Positions 1 through 10,400 are shown, counted from the stretch's first letter. The stretch is 64,000 bases of DNA from Nitratireductor indicus C115 (GCF_000300515.1 NZ_AMSI01000013.1:94841-158840), one strand, 5' to 3'. Notes: a model not told the origin generated them from the letters alone. Translations and numbers: made by a program.

Positions 1-250
1 TGAGGAAGGGCGGCCAGCGCACCCCTTTCGCGTGGGCCAGAAACAGGCTCACCCCCACGAGAAACAGGAACGAAGTGGCAATCGACCTTGCAAAGAGGCG
101 CCATCCGCCCGTCACCGCCGTTCCCGGTTCCATGTAACCGAACAGCTCTAGGTCCCAGCCGAAATGATAGACAGCCATGGCGAGTAGTGCGATGCCGCGC
201 GCAATGTCGATGAGTTCGACGCGTGACTTCTTTATTGCGGCATGCCGCAT
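1..250 (-). CDS. DUF1624 family membrane protein (partial, N-terminal part)
   Basis: Reading leftward from an ATG at 250, an open frame runs off the window edge, so only about 83 N-terminal residues are present. The visible protein begins MRHAAIKKSRVELIDIARGI, then has two hydrophobic stretches separated by a short loop. The IDIARGIALLAMAVYHF stretch resembles the start of DUF1624 proteins (related to the heparan-alpha-glucosaminide N-acetyltransferase catalytic domain), which are multi-pass acyltransferase-like membrane proteins. Its substrate cannot be told. It is divergent from the aldo/keto reductase, with about 80 nt between the starts. Confidence 0.7.
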   Translation of the reverse strand, partial: MRHAAIKKSRVELIDIARGIALLAMAVYHFGWDLELFGYMEPGTAVTGGWRLFARSIATSFLFLVGVSLFLAHAKGVRWPPFL

Positions 251-331
251 GGGCAGTGGTCCTGGTTTGATCCTATTGTTTATAGGTGTATCAGTTATCG
301 CGAATAGCGGCTGAAACAAGGAGACCAGTTC

Positions 332-1165
332 ATGCAGACCGTCGAAGCCAACGGTGCCTCCATTCCCGTGATCGGACTTGGAACCTGGACGCTGAAGGAC
401 AAGGCCTGCGCCGACATGGTTTCACGGGCCATCTCGCTCGGTTATCGCCATCTGGACACAGCCGCTTCCTACGGCAACGAAGAAGCCGTGGGAGAAGGGT
501 TGCGCGCCTCGGGCGTTGCAAGAAACGATATTTTCGTGACCACCAAAGTCTGGTGGACGGATATTGCGCCGGCTGATCTGGCGCGTTCGGCGGAAGCGAG
601 CCTGTCTCGCCTTGGGCTCGATCATGTCGACCTGCTTCTTATTCACTGGCCGAATCCGCAAGTGCCGCTCGCCGATAGCATCGGTGCCCTGAACCTTATG
701 CGAGAGCGCGGTCTGGCGCGGCATATCGGCGTTTCGAACTTTCCGACTGCCCTGCTTGCCGAGGCACTGCGTCTGTCCGATGCGCCGCTGGTGGCCAATC
801 AGGTGGAAAATCATCCCTATCTGGACCAGTCGAAGGTGTATCGCGCCTGCCGTGAGGCCGGTATGGCAATGGTCTCCTATTGCCCGCTTGCGCGCGGTGG
901 CCGGCTTTTCGAGGAACCTGCGGTGAGCAAGGCGGCTGCCCGTCACGGCAAGACGCCGGCGCAGATCGTGCTGCGCTGGCAGGTTCAGCAGGATGGCATC
1001 GTTGCCATCCCCAGAACGAGCAATCCGGAGCGGCTTTCAGAAAATATCGGACTTTTCGATTTTTCCCTGAGCGAGGAGGAAATGGCTGCTATCTCGGCTT
1101 TGCGCGGCGCCGGTCAGCGCATTTGCGATTATGATTTCTCGCCAGCTTGGGACGAAGTTGAATAG
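332..1165 (+). CDS. aldo/keto reductase (2,5-diketo-D-gluconate reductase-like)
   Basis: A 277-residue cytosolic NADPH-dependent oxidoreductase of the AKR superfamily with a TIM-barrel fold. The whole catalytic tetrad is visible: D42 (HLDTA), Y47 (SYGNE), K72 (TTKVW) and H105 (LIHWPNP). The later GVSNF and VANQVENHPYL blocks are also typical. An AAGGAG ribosome site lies 8 nt before the ATG. Length is normal for the diketogluconate reductase/DkgA-like group, but substrate range in this family is broad, so the physiological carbonyl substrate is not predictable. It stands alone, upstream of the GGDEF gene on the same strand. Confidence 0.9.
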   Translation: MQTVEANGASIPVIGLGTWTLKDKACADMVSRAISLGYRHLDTAASYGNEEAVGEGLRASGVARNDIFVTTKVWWTDIAPADLARSAEASLSRLGLDHVDLLLIHWPNPQVPLADSIGALNLMRERGLARHIGVSNFPTALLAEALRLSDAPLVANQVENHPYLDQSKVYRACREAGMAMVSYCPLARGGRLFEEPAVSKAAARHGKTPAQIVLRWQVQQDGIVAIPRTSNPERLSENIGLFDFSLSEEEMAAISALRGAGQRICDYDFSPAWDEVE

Positions 1166-1181
1166 CCGGCGCAATCGCTGG

Positions 1182-1196
1182 TTAACCCGGCGTTAG
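1182..1196 (+). promoter_or_regulatory. possible CtrA-type site upstream of the GGDEF gene
   Basis: TTAA, seven bases, then TTAG occurs about 90 nt before the diguanylate cyclase start. The CtrA cell-cycle regulator of alphaproteobacteria binds TTAA-N7-TTAA, so this is one base off. It is a short motif and could be chance. Confidence 0.25.
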
Positions 1197-1286
1197 CTCA
1201 TGCCGGTTATCTTGCAGAACTATGAGTGTCTGGATCGCGCTTGGGGGGTGTTCTGACACAAGGGCCTTGGGGAAGGTTATCCGCGC

Positions 1287-2363
1287 ATGCTGCAGACTTC
1301 CAGCGCATCGAACGATCGCTCTGGCGATATCGCCACGACCATTGCTGACTGCATGAAACGCATGGGCGTGGTCGGGCTGCCGCGCAACTATGAGATATTC
1401 TACGAGGTTTACGCCGGATCCAACCGCGATCTGGCACGCGATTTCGCCGCATTGGAAGGGCGCCTGACGCAGGATGCGCTCGACAAGCTCGCGATGAAGC
1501 ATTTCGCCCAGAGCAACCGCGACGCCATCGTCGAGAGTGCCCAGAACCAGATCGCTATCCGCGCCGAGGAAATCCTTTCCCTTCTTGGCCGCGAACGCAG
1601 TTCGCTTGAAAAATTCGGGGTGATCCTTGACCAGACTTCGAACGGTCTGGGCTCCAATGCCGATCTTTCGCGCGATATTTTATGCAAGATCGTAGGCATC
1701 ATGGCAGCGGCAACCGAAACGACGATCCAGCAAGGGCGCCAGATCAGCCAGGCGATGGCCGAGAAATCGGAAGAGCTGGAAAAGATGCGCAGCCAGCTCG
1801 AACAATATAAGCGTCTGGCCGACACCGACCCGCTCACCAAGGTCTGGAATCGCCGCGCCTTCGACAAGCGCATGGCACGCATCTACGACGATCCGCGTTC
1901 CATCATGTATCACGCGTTGATCCTCATCGATATCGACGGCTTCAAGAGCTTCAACGATCAGTTCGGCCATCCGATCGGCGACCGGGTGCTGCAGATCGTG
2001 GCCCGCCTTCTGAAAGTCCAGGGCAATGCGGACAGTTTTCTGGCGCGCACCGGTGGCGAGGAATTCGCGCTCATTGTCTATGGATTGAGCGAAGATGCGA
2101 CCATGACACTTGCCGAGACGGCGCGCGCCACCGTCGAGCAGGCCGAGTTCGTCCTCGGTCCCTCGGGGCGCAATTACGGACCGATTCGCATCTCGCTTGG
2201 CGTTTGCATGGCTTCCGAGGCCAACGATGCCGACGATCTCTACACCAAGGCGGATCAGGCACTTTATGGCTCGAAGCTCGATGGGCGCAACCGCGCCACG
2301 CTTTATTCGCGCAATCCCAAGGGGTCTTTTGCCAAGAACTGGCTTATCTATCGCAAGGACTGA
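1287..2363 (+). CDS. GGDEF domain protein, probable diguanylate cyclase
   Basis: 358 residues. The C-terminal half (about 178-345) is a GGDEF domain with the active-site signature GGEEF at 256-260, the metal-binding aspartate in LILIDIDGFK near 215 and the DPLTKVWNRRAF entry motif, so c-di-GMP synthesis from two GTP is likely. No RxxD inhibitory site is present just before GGEEF, so product inhibition through the usual I-site is not expected. The N-terminal 150 residues match no sensor domain I recognise; residues 150-175 look coiled-coil and may dimerise the protein. There is no signal peptide or membrane segment, so it is probably cytoplasmic. A GGGGAAGG ribosome site precedes the ATG. Confidence 0.88.
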   Translation: MLQTSSASNDRSGDIATTIADCMKRMGVVGLPRNYEIFYEVYAGSNRDLARDFAALEGRLTQDALDKLAMKHFAQSNRDAIVESAQNQIAIRAEEILSLLGRERSSLEKFGVILDQTSNGLGSNADLSRDILCKIVGIMAAATETTIQQGRQISQAMAEKSEELEKMRSQLEQYKRLADTDPLTKVWNRRAFDKRMARIYDDPRSIMYHALILIDIDGFKSFNDQFGHPIGDRVLQIVARLLKVQGNADSFLARTGGEEFALIVYGLSEDATMTLAETARATVEQAEFVLGPSGRNYGPIRISLGVCMASEANDADDLYTKADQALYGSKLDGRNRATLYSRNPKGSFAKNWLIYRKD

Positions 2364-2523
2364 CCGAAACGGGAACTGTTAGTGTCGTGTGCAAATCCGA
2401 CGCAATGTCCTATAGTCCGGCGGGGATGCGCAGAATTTTGCCTAAATTGTGCGTCACGGGCAGTCTGGGGATTGCCAAGCACGATTCTTTTCGCGGTATT
2501 TCAGAGAAGTGAGGACACCGACC

Positions 2524-3183
2524 ATGTTGAAGAAATCCATCGCTGTCGCGCTCGTTGCCGGGCTGACGGCCGGCTGCGTGACCAGCACCGACCCATATAC
2601 GGGACAGCAGAAGATCTCCAATACGGCCGGTGGTGCAGCCCTTGGCGCACTGGCTGGCGCTGGCGTCGGTCTTCTGGCGGGTGGCGATGATCGACGCAAC
2701 GCCCTGATCGGTGCCGGTATCGGTGCTCTGGCCGGCGGCGCGGTCGGCTCCTATATGGATCAGCAGGAAGCCCAGCTGCGCGGTCAGTTGCAGGGAACGG
2801 GTGTCAGCGTCACCCGCCAGGGCGACTACATCATCCTGAACATGCCTTCCAACATCACCTTCGCGACCGATTCCTCGACCATCCAGCCTGCCTTCTACGG
2901 CACGCTGAACTCGGTCGCCCTCGTGTTGCAGAAATATAACCGCACCCTTGTCGACGTTTTCGGCCATACGGATTCGACAGGCAACGACAATTACAACCTT
3001 CAGCTCTCACAGCGCCGCGCCGGTGCCGTGGCGAATTACCTGACGGGCCAGGGGGTCAACGGCCAGCGCTTTGCGGTGATCGGAGAGGGCGAAACGCAGC
3101 CCATCGCGTCCAACGCCACGCCGGAAGGCCGCGCGCAGAACCGTCGCGTCGAAATCCGCCTGTCGCCGCTCACGGGCGCCTGA
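2524..3183 (+). CDS. OmpA-family outer-membrane lipoprotein (YiaD-like)
   Basis: The ATG at 2524 gives a 219-residue protein starting MLKKSIAVALVAGLTAGC, a lipoprotein signal with lipobox LTAGC, so it should be lipidated and cleaved. A glycine-rich segment (about 38-78: GGAALGALAGAGVGLLAGG and a repeat) resembles a glycine-zipper membrane motif. The C-terminal half (about 100-215) is an OmpA peptidoglycan-binding domain with FGHTDSTGNDNYNLQLSQRRA and the final NRRVEI block. It probably tethers the outer membrane to peptidoglycan. An upstream in-frame extension lacks a signal sequence and is not used. A strong terminator follows directly. Confidence 0.9.
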   Translation: MLKKSIAVALVAGLTAGCVTSTDPYTGQQKISNTAGGAALGALAGAGVGLLAGGDDRRNALIGAGIGALAGGAVGSYMDQQEAQLRGQLQGTGVSVTRQGDYIILNMPSNITFATDSSTIQPAFYGTLNSVALVLQKYNRTLVDVFGHTDSTGNDNYNLQLSQRRAGAVANYLTGQGVNGQRFAVIGEGETQPIASNATPEGRAQNRRVEIRLSPLTGA

Positions 3184-3205
3184 AGCATATTGCAGTTTTC
3201 GAACG

Positions 3206-3240
3206 AAAAAGGCCGCCGGATCATTCCGGCGGCCTTTTCT
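3206..3240. terminator. bidirectional rho-independent terminator
   Basis: A 10-bp GC-rich stem, GGCCGCCGGA (3211-3220) with TCCGGCGGCC (3225-3234), has a 4-nt loop, is preceded by AAAAA and followed by TTTTCTTTT. It serves the OmpA lipoprotein gene on one strand and psuG on the other. Confidence 0.9.
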
Positions 3241-3257
3241 TTTGTCGGGGCCATCCT

Positions 3258-4175
3258 TCAGCCGGCTGCAATGGCGCGTGCGATGCGCGCCGCGAGGCGG
3301 GCATTGTTTTTAACAAGAGCGATATTGGTGGCCAGACTGGCACCATCGGTCAGTTCGAGGATGCGCGAAAGCAGGAATGGTGTCACATCCTTGCCTGAAA
3401 CGCCGCCCGTCCGTGCATCGTCCTGCGCCTTTGCGATATATCCGGCCATTTCTTCGGCAGAGATTTCATCTTCCGCCGGTACCGGATTGGCAATCAGCAT
3501 GCCACCCTCGATGCCAAGCGTTGCCCGCGTTGCCTGAAAACGCGCGATCGCTTCCGGCGTATCGAGACGCAGCGGCGCTTTGTGGGGCGATTGGCGCGAC
3601 CAGAAGGCCGGCATGACGTCTGTTCCATAGGCGACCACCGGAACACCGCGTGTCTCCAGCACCTCAAGCGTCTTTTCAGTATCGAGAATGGCCTTGGGCC
3701 CGGCCGAGACCACGATGACGGTTGTGCGGGCGAGTTCATCGAGATCGGCCGAAATGTCGAAACTCGTTTCCGCCCCCTTGTGGACGCCCCCGATCCCTCC
3801 GGTGGCGAAGACAGCGATACCTGCGCGCCGCGCAGCGATCATGGTGGCGGCAACGGTGGTTCCGCCGCTTCTCCCTTCCGCAAGGGCGAAGGCGAGATCG
3901 GCGCGGGAAAGCTTCATCGTTCCGCTTGCCTTGGCCAGCGCCACGCGCTCGGCCTCGGAAAGCCCGACCTTGAGACGGCCGTCGATGACCGCAATCGTGG
4001 CTGGCACTGCGCCTTCTGCACGCACCAGATCTTCCACTTGCGCCGCCATCTCATTGTTGCGCGGCCAGGGCATGCCATGGGTGATGATGGTGCTTTCGAG
4101 CGCCACCACGGGCAAGCCCGCTTCAAGGGCTTCGGCGACCTCGGGGTGGATGTCGAGGATATTTTTGGACCGCAC
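3258..4175 (-). CDS. psuG: pseudouridine-5'-phosphate glycosidase
   Basis: 305 residues. It cleaves the C-C glycosidic bond of pseudouridine 5'-phosphate to uracil and ribose 5-phosphate in the cytosol. The PsuG family blocks are clear: VALESTIITHGMPWPRN near 25-41, the FATGGIGGVHKGAE segment, VVSAGPKAILD and the C-terminal VTPFLLSRILELT...NIALVKNNA. The start is a GTG at 4175 with GAAGGAG about 8 nt upstream. The gene lies 13 nt after psuK, so the two form an operon, the usual kinase-glycosidase pair for pseudouridine breakdown. Confidence 0.93.
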   Translation of the reverse strand: MRSKNILDIHPEVAEALEAGLPVVALESTIITHGMPWPRNNEMAAQVEDLVRAEGAVPATIAVIDGRLKVGLSEAERVALAKASGTMKLSRADLAFALAEGRSGGTTVAATMIAARRAGIAVFATGGIGGVHKGAETSFDISADLDELARTTVIVVSAGPKAILDTEKTLEVLETRGVPVVAYGTDVMPAFWSRQSPHKAPLRLDTPEAIARFQATRATLGIEGGMLIANPVPAEDEISAEEMAGYIAKAQDDARTGGVSGKDVTPFLLSRILELTDGASLATNIALVKNNARLAARIARAIAAG

Positions 4176-4188
4176 GGGTTCTGCTCCT

Positions 4189-5175
4189 TCAGGAAACGGC
4201 GCGCGCTGCCGGTACGCGGGCGAGGGCGGCGCTGAAAATGGTAGTGTCGAATTCGGGCGCTGCCGAGGCGCTGCCGATGGCTATGCCGGCGCCTGCAATG
4301 CCGTGGCGAACGGCTTCGCTCAGGCTTTCGCCATTCATCAGGGCTGCCATGGTTGCCCCGGCAAGCGCATCGCCCGCGCCGGTGACATCGGCAATCCTCT
4401 CGATGGTGGGGGGCTCGATCTCGAATATGCCATTCTGGTCGAACAGCAAGATGAGGCCGCTTCCAGCGGTGATGACACCCGCGGAAAGGCCAAGGGCCTC
4501 GAGTTTTAGCACGGCGTCGCTCAGCGGGCCTGCTTCAGCAAGGCCGGCAAGCGCGCGCGCCTCCCGCCCGTTCATGAAGAGGACCGATAGGTCGCGCAGG
4601 GATGGCAGCAGCCGGCCTGCCTTGGCCGGCGATACGGCGATGGCGCCGAAAAGCCTTGCGTCGCGCTGTGTCGCAAGTGCGGCAATCGCCTCGGCCGGCA
4701 TATTGGCGTCGCAGAGCAGGGCATCGACGCCTGCAATCGCCTCACGCAGCTTGCGCCGGCGCATCTGGCGCGGGAAGGTGCGCTCATAGAGCTCCATATC
4801 CGCAAGCCCGGTGATGAGCTCCCCATGGTCGTCCAGGATGGCGGTGTAGCTCGGCGTCGTGCGGTCGAGAAACACGCAGGAAAGGTCTTCTATTCCGCTT
4901 GCAGCAATGGCCTCCGTCACCCGTTCCCCGCCTGCATCTCCGCCACGCACGGAAAAAAGAGAGACGTGAATGCCGCGTTGTACCGCGCAACGAGCCGCAT
5001 TGAGGACCCCGCCGCCCACATCCTCGCGCATGTGGCCGGGGTTGGAGGTGGCGGGAATATGGGGGCCAGACAGCCGGCCACGGCGATCGATATGCGCACC
5101 GCCCATGGCAAGCAGGCGAGGGGTATTCGTCACGTCACGCTCCTCCCCGGCGAATCGCATCGACGGACGCGACAT
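4189..5175 (-). CDS. psuK: PfkB-family carbohydrate kinase, probable pseudouridine kinase
   Basis: About 328 residues from the ATG at 5175, which has AAGGGG six bases upstream. It is a ribokinase/PfkB-type ATP-dependent sugar kinase: the N-terminal substrate part has GGAHIDRRGRL and NPGHMREDVGGGVLNAA, and the C-terminal signature DVTGAGDALAGA holds the catalytic aspartate. Pairing with psuG points to phosphorylation of pseudouridine as the first step of its catabolism. No dedicated pseudouridine transporter or regulator is adjacent. Confidence 0.88.
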   Translation of the reverse strand: MSRPSMRFAGEERDVTNTPRLLAMGGAHIDRRGRLSGPHIPATSNPGHMREDVGGGVLNAARCAVQRGIHVSLFSVRGGDAGGERVTEAIAASGIEDLSCVFLDRTTPSYTAILDDHGELITGLADMELYERTFPRQMRRRKLREAIAGVDALLCDANMPAEAIAALATQRDARLFGAIAVSPAKAGRLLPSLRDLSVLFMNGREARALAGLAEAGPLSDAVLKLEALGLSAGVITAGSGLILLFDQNGIFEIEPPTIERIADVTGAGDALAGATMAALMNGESLSEAVRHGIAGAGIAIGSASAAPEFDTTIFSAALARVPAARAVS

Positions 5176-5289
5176 GACCAACCCCTTCTACAGTATGCGC
5201 TGAACGGTTGCGCACAGGAGATATGGAATGCTGCGCACAAAATAAGAACAAATATGAAATATGAAGAAAAAACAATAAGATAATCCCTA

Positions 5290-5318
5290 TTGCAAAAATG
5301 GAACAAAAAGGGTACGAA
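5290..5318 (+). promoter_or_regulatory. recA promoter (-35/-10)
   Basis: TTGCAA (5290-5295), a 17-base spacer, then TACGAA (5313-5318), about 57 nt before the recA start. The LexA-like box lies across the spacer and -10, a good position for repression. Confidence 0.6.
5301..5315 (+). promoter_or_regulatory. LexA (SOS) operator-like box
   Basis: GAAC, seven bases, then GTAC. Alphaproteobacterial LexA binds the direct repeat GAAC-N7-GAAC (GTTC-N7-GTTC on the other strand); this copy has one mismatch in the second half. Its place inside the recA promoter supports the call. Confidence 0.6.
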
Positions 5319-5374
5319 TAAACATCGCGGATTTGGCGGAACCGCTCCCATTGACGACGAAGGGGTGTTGTATC

Positions 5375-6460
<1,086 letters not shown>

Positions 6461-6496
6461 GGTTCCCGGCGGTTTTCATCGCTGGCTGAATGACGG

Positions 6497-6530
6497 GCGG
6501 CGGAGGATGAAAATCCTCCGCCGCTTCCGT
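6497..6530 (+). terminator. recA terminator
   Basis: A perfect 12-bp stem, GCGGCGGAGGAT (6497-6508) with ATCCTCCGCCGC (6513-6524), and a GAAA tetraloop, followed by a weak T-rich run. It lies between recA and alaS. Confidence 0.8.
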
Positions 6531-6623
6531 TTCGGGATTTCTGGACACGATTGGGTGCTGACGCTAAAAGGCGAACACCTGTTTCCCGCATCTGTCGCGC
6601 GGGGCTCTCGCAAAGGCTGAAAC

Positions 6624-9293
6624 ATGAGTGGCGTCAACGACATCCGGTCGACCTTTCTCGACTATTTCAAGAAGAACGGGCACGAGGTGGTTTCTTCCAG
6701 CCCGCTGGTTCCGCGCAACGATCCGACGCTGATGTTCACCAATGCGGGCATGGTGCAGTTCAAGAACGTTTTCACAGGTCTTGAGTCCCGCCCATATGAT
6801 CGCGCCGCGACCGCTCAGAAATGCGTGCGTGCAGGCGGCAAGCACAACGATCTCGACAATGTCGGCTACACGGCCCGTCACCACACTTTCTTCGAGATGA
6901 TGGGCAATTTCTCCTTCGGCGACTATTTCAAGGATCGGGCGATCGAACTGGCCTGGAACCTCGTCACCAAGGAATTCGGCCTGGACGCCAAGCGCCTTCT
7001 GGTCACGGTCTATCACACTGATGATGAGGCAGCCGGCTACTGGAAGAAGATTGCGGGTCTGTCCGATGACCGCATCATTCGCATTCCCACCAGCGACAAT
7101 TTCTGGGCCATGGGCGATACGGGCCCCTGCGGTCCATGCTCGGAGATTTTCTACGATCACGGCGAGAGCATTCCGGGCGGACCTCCCGGAAGCCCGGATG
7201 AGGATGGCGACCGGTTCATCGAGATCTGGAATCTCGTCTTCATGCAGTATGAGCAGCTGACGCTGGACGAACGGGTGGAATTGCCACGTCCTTCCATCGA
7301 CACGGGGATGGGCCTTGAGCGTGTCGCAGCCGTTTTGCAAGGCGTCCACGACAATTACGATATCGATCTGTTCCGCGCTCTGATCCGCGCATCGGTGGAG
7401 GCAACGGGCGTTGCGGCCGAAGGCCCCCAGCATGCGAGCCACAAGGTCATTGCCGATCATTTGCGCGCGTCGAGCTTCCTGATAGCCGACGGGGTTTTGC
7501 CCTCCAACGAGGGGCGTGGCTATGTGCTGCGCCGCATCATGCGCCGCGCCATGCGCCACGCGCAGCTTCTTGGCGCCCAGGAACCGCTGATGTGGCGTCT
7601 CGTGCCGGCTCTGGTGCGCGAGATGGGTCAGGCCTATCCCGAGCTCGTGCGCGGGCAGGCTCTGATCACCGAGACGTTGAAGCTGGAGGAAACCCGCTTC
7701 CGCAAGACGCTTGCGCGCGGTCTCTCGCTTCTGTCCGATGCGACGGGCGATATGCGCGAGGGCGATCTGCTCGATGGCGAAACTGCCTTCAAGCTCTATG
7801 ACACCTATGGCTTCCCGCTGGATTTGACCCAGGACGCGCTGCGTCAGCGTGGCATTCACGTGGACCTTGGCGGCTTCACCGATGCGATGGAGCGCCAGAA
7901 GGCGGAGGCGCGCGCCAACTGGGCGGGGTCTGGCGAGGCGGCAACGGAAACGGTCTGGTTTTCGGTTAAGGACAAGGCCGGAGCCAGCGATTTTCTGGGC
8001 TACGAGACGGAGGATGCCGAAGGCGTCGTCACAGCACTTGTTCGCGATGGAGCCATCGTCGAGAGTGCGGGCGAAGGGGATACGGTCGCGCTTGTGACCA
8101 ACCAGACGCCGTTCTATGGCGAATCCGGCGGCCAGATGGGCGATACGGGCACCATTGAGGGCGAAGGTTTCGTGATTGCCGTTTCCGACACCCAGAAGAA
8201 GGGCGATGGCCTGCTGGTCCATCAGGGTAAAGTCGAAAAGGGGACGGTGAAGACCGGCGATGCGGTTGCAATGCATGTCGACCATGCCCGCCGCACCCGC
8301 ATTCGTGCCAATCACTCCGCCACACATCTTCTGCACGAGGCGTTGCGTGAGGTGCTGGGCGGCCATGTGGCGCAGAAGGGATCGCTGGTCGCGCCAGAGC
8401 GCCTGCGCTTCGATTTCTCCCATCCGAAGCCCATTTCCGATGAAGAGCTCGCCCGCATCGAGGACATCGCCAACGAGGTTGTGCTGCAGAATGCGCCGGT
8501 CGTCACGCGCCTGATGGCCGTGGACGATGCGATTGCTGAAGGTGCAATGGCGCTTTTCGGCGAGAAATACGGCGATGAAGTCCGCGTCGTTTCCATGGGC
8601 ACGGCCTTCGAGGGAGAAAAGGCCGGCAAGGCCTATTCGATCGAGCTTTGCGGCGGTACGCATGTGCGCGCCACGGGTGATATCGGTCTGGTTCGCGTGG
8701 TTGCCGAAGGCGCCGTTGCGGCGGGCGTGCGCCGCATCGAAGCCCTGACAGGGGCGGCCGCGCGCCGCTATCTGGCCGAACAGGAGCGCCAGCTCAAGCA
8801 GGCGGCGGGGGCGCTCAAGGTCGCTCCGGCCGATGTCGCTCAGCGTCTGGAAACGGTTTTGGAGGAGCGCCGCAAGCTGGAGCGTGATTTGTCCGACGCC
8901 CGGCGCAAGCTCGCGCTTGGCGGCGGCGGTGCCGGCAAGGCGGACGATGCCGGAAAACAGACCGTTGCCGGCGTCAGCTTCCTCGGCAGGGTCGTCGAGA
9001 ACATTTCGCCGAAGGATCTGAAGCCGCTTGCCGACGAGGGCAAGGCTTCGCTCGGCTCGGGCGTTGTCGTGTTCGTCGGCACCGGCGAGGAAGGCAAGGC
9101 GAGCGTGGTGGTTGGAGTGACCGCTGATTTGACGGAACGCTTCAGCGCCGTCGATCTCGTTCGTGCTGCTTCCGCCGCCATTGGCGGCAAGGGCGGCGGC
9201 GGCCGGCCGGACATGGCTCAGGCGGGTGGCCCGGATGGCGACAAGGCTGCGGACGCGGTCGAAGCCGTCAAGGCGGCGATGGGAGCCGCCTGA
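6624..9293 (+). CDS. alaS: alanyl-tRNA synthetase
   Basis: 889 residues. It charges tRNA-Ala with alanine in the cytosol and edits mischarged serine/glycine. The class II catalytic domain is N-terminal ([44 protein letters not shown]). The editing domain has HSATH at 564-568 and CGGTH at 676-680, giving the zinc-binding His and Cys residues. A coiled region near 730-770 leads to the glycine-rich C-Ala domain with a [16 protein letters not shown] end. The ATG at 6624 fits the conserved start. Its stop is one base from the end of the convergent DedA-family gene. Confidence 0.98.
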   Translation: MSGVNDIRSTFLDYFKKNGHEVVSSSPLVPRNDPTLMFTNAGMVQFKNVFTGLESRPYDRAATAQKCVRAGGKHNDLDNVGYTARHHTFFEMMGNFSFGDYFKDRAIELAWNLVTKEFGLDAKRLLVTVYHTDDEAAGYWKKIAGLSDDRIIRIPTSDNFWAMGDTGPCGPCSEIFYDHGESIPGGPPGSPDEDGDRFIEIWNLVFMQYEQLTLDERVELPRPSIDTGMGLERVAAVLQGVHDNYDIDLFRALIRASVEATGVAAEGPQHASHKVIADHLRASSFLIADGVLPSNEGRGYVLRRIMRRAMRHAQLLGAQEPLMWRLVPALVREMGQAYPELVRGQALITETLKLEETRFRKTLARGLSLLSDATGDMREGDLLDGETAFKLYDTYGFPLDLTQDALRQRGIHVDLGGFTDAMERQKAEARANWAGSGEAATETVWFSVKDKAGASDFLGYETEDAEGVVTALVRDGAIVESAGEGDTVALVTNQTPFYGESGGQMGDTGTIEGEGFVIAVSDTQKKGDGLLVHQGKVEKGTVKTGDAVAMHVDHARRTRIRANHSATHLLHEALREVLGGHVAQKGSLVAPERLRFDFSHPKPISDEELARIEDIANEVVLQNAPVVTRLMAVDDAIAEGAMALFGEKYGDEVRVVSMGTAFEGEKAGKAYSIELCGGTHVRATGDIGLVRVVAEGAVAAGVRRIEALTGAAARRYLAEQERQLKQAAGALKVAPADVAQRLETVLEERRKLERDLSDARRKLALGGGGAGKADDAGKQTVAGVSFLGRVVENISPKDLKPLADEGKASLGSGVVVFVGTGEEGKASVVVGVTADLTERFSAVDLVRAASAAIGGKGGGGRPDMAQAGGPDGDKAADAVEAVKAAMGAA

Positions 9294-9294
9294 T

Positions 9295-9927
9295 TTATCC
9301 GGTCTGATCGGCGATTGAGACCTTCTGCTGCCGCGCATGGTTTCTGTGCGCGGCACGCCACAGGAGATACCCCAGAAGCGCCGTCAGGGCTGCGGCGCCG
9401 ATGAACCAGCCGAGATTGGCGACGAGCTCGGCAATGCCGGCAATGGAACGGCTGAACCCGTAGCCGATAGCGAGATAACCCGCGATCCAGATGGCTTCGC
9501 CGGCTACATCCCAGAGCAGGAATTTGCCCCAGGGATAGCGTGCAAGCCCGCTGGTGAGATTGATCCACGGGCCAAGAGGGCTGACGAGCCAGCGGCTGAA
9601 GAAAACACCTGTACCGCCCCATTTTCGTGAAAATTGCTCTGCCTTTGCAAAGCCCTTCTGCGCTGCCGCCCCCTTTGCCACGCGATCGATCAGGCCGCGC
9701 CCGCCGAAGCGTGCCACGGCGTATCCGGTCTGGTCGCCGGCGACCGCGCCCGCAAGGGCGAAACCAAAGGTTGTCGCTGGCGAAAGATCGCCATCGGCCA
9801 AGAGCGCCCCGACACTCATCAGCAGGATCGATGTCGGCAGCGGAACGCCAACCTGTCCTGCGGCCAGTATGAGGAAAACGCCCGGAAGGCCATAAAGCGC
9901 AAAAAGCGCGAGAATGGCTTCGCTCAT
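9295..9927 (-). CDS. DedA/SNARE-associated family membrane protein
   Basis: 210 residues with about five hydrophobic segments. The signature region holds GVPLPTSILLMSVGALLADG early on and FFSRWLVSPLGPWINLTSGLARYPWGKFLLWD in the middle, as in DedA/VTT-domain proteins of the inner membrane. Members act as lipid scramblases/undecaprenyl-phosphate recyclers and affect envelope stress and cationic peptide resistance; the exact lipid here is unknown. Its ATG overlaps the stop of the upstream 120-residue gene (ATGA), so the two are probably translationally coupled. Confidence 0.85.
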   Translation of the reverse strand: MSEAILALFALYGLPGVFLILAAGQVGVPLPTSILLMSVGALLADGDLSPATTFGFALAGAVAGDQTGYAVARFGGRGLIDRVAKGAAAQKGFAKAEQFSRKWGGTGVFFSRWLVSPLGPWINLTSGLARYPWGKFLLWDVAGEAIWIAGYLAIGYGFSRSIAGIAELVANLGWFIGAAALTALLGYLLWRAAHRNHARQQKVSIADQTG

Positions 9928-10286
9928 GGCGTCTTGCCTTTGCCCTCGGGCGTTTCACGCAACCTGTCGACGGCTTTGCGCACATCTTCGAGCAGGACCC
10001 CCGCCGGCACGCCGCGCTCGGCTGCAAGCCGCGCGATGCTGCGGCGGTCGCGCGTCTGGTCGTCCAGACCGAGGGAACGGCGCAAGGCGTCGGGTTCGAC
10101 TTCCCAGGAGCGCGCTACATAGCCGATGGTCATCCAGTCCTCGATCGGTACGGCGCGGTGTGTCGACCAATAGGCGTAGAAAGCGACGGTTCGCAGCGCG
10201 AGAAGCAGCGTGATCAAGAGCGCGATGCAGAAGGCGATGAAGAGCAACCGGTGATGTTGCCACAGGGAGCGGATCGTCTTGCCCAA
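9924..10286 (-). CDS. hypothetical single-pass membrane protein coupled to the DedA gene
   Basis: 120 residues from a TTG start at 10286 with GAGG about 8 nt upstream. One strong membrane helix spans about 12-36 (RLLFIAFCIALLITLLLALR). The remaining 80 residues are soluble: an EDWMTIGYVARSWEVEPDAL segment and a RSIARLAAERGVPAGVLLEDV segment, both helical and reminiscent of small DNA-binding-like or LysM-like helices, though I recognise no domain. The ATGA overlap with the DedA-family gene suggests a joint function at the inner membrane. Confidence 0.75.
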   Translation of the reverse strand: MGKTIRSLWQHHRLLFIAFCIALLITLLLALRTVAFYAYWSTHRAVPIEDWMTIGYVARSWEVEPDALRRSLGLDDQTRDRRSIARLAAERGVPAGVLLEDVRKAVDRLRETPEGKGKTP

Positions 10287-10400
10287 GGATCTATCCTCGC
10301 TCCGTCTTCAGGATGGTTGCTATTCAGCTGAATGGATGTCTCGACTGCAATAGTGGCAGGCGAACGGCGCAATTGTCGAGATGGAATCGCCGCAAAGAAA

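Noticed and set aside
6564-9356. Very long open frame antisense to alaS
   Set aside because: It exists because of high third-position GC in alaS. It has no family motifs, while alaS has all its motifs.
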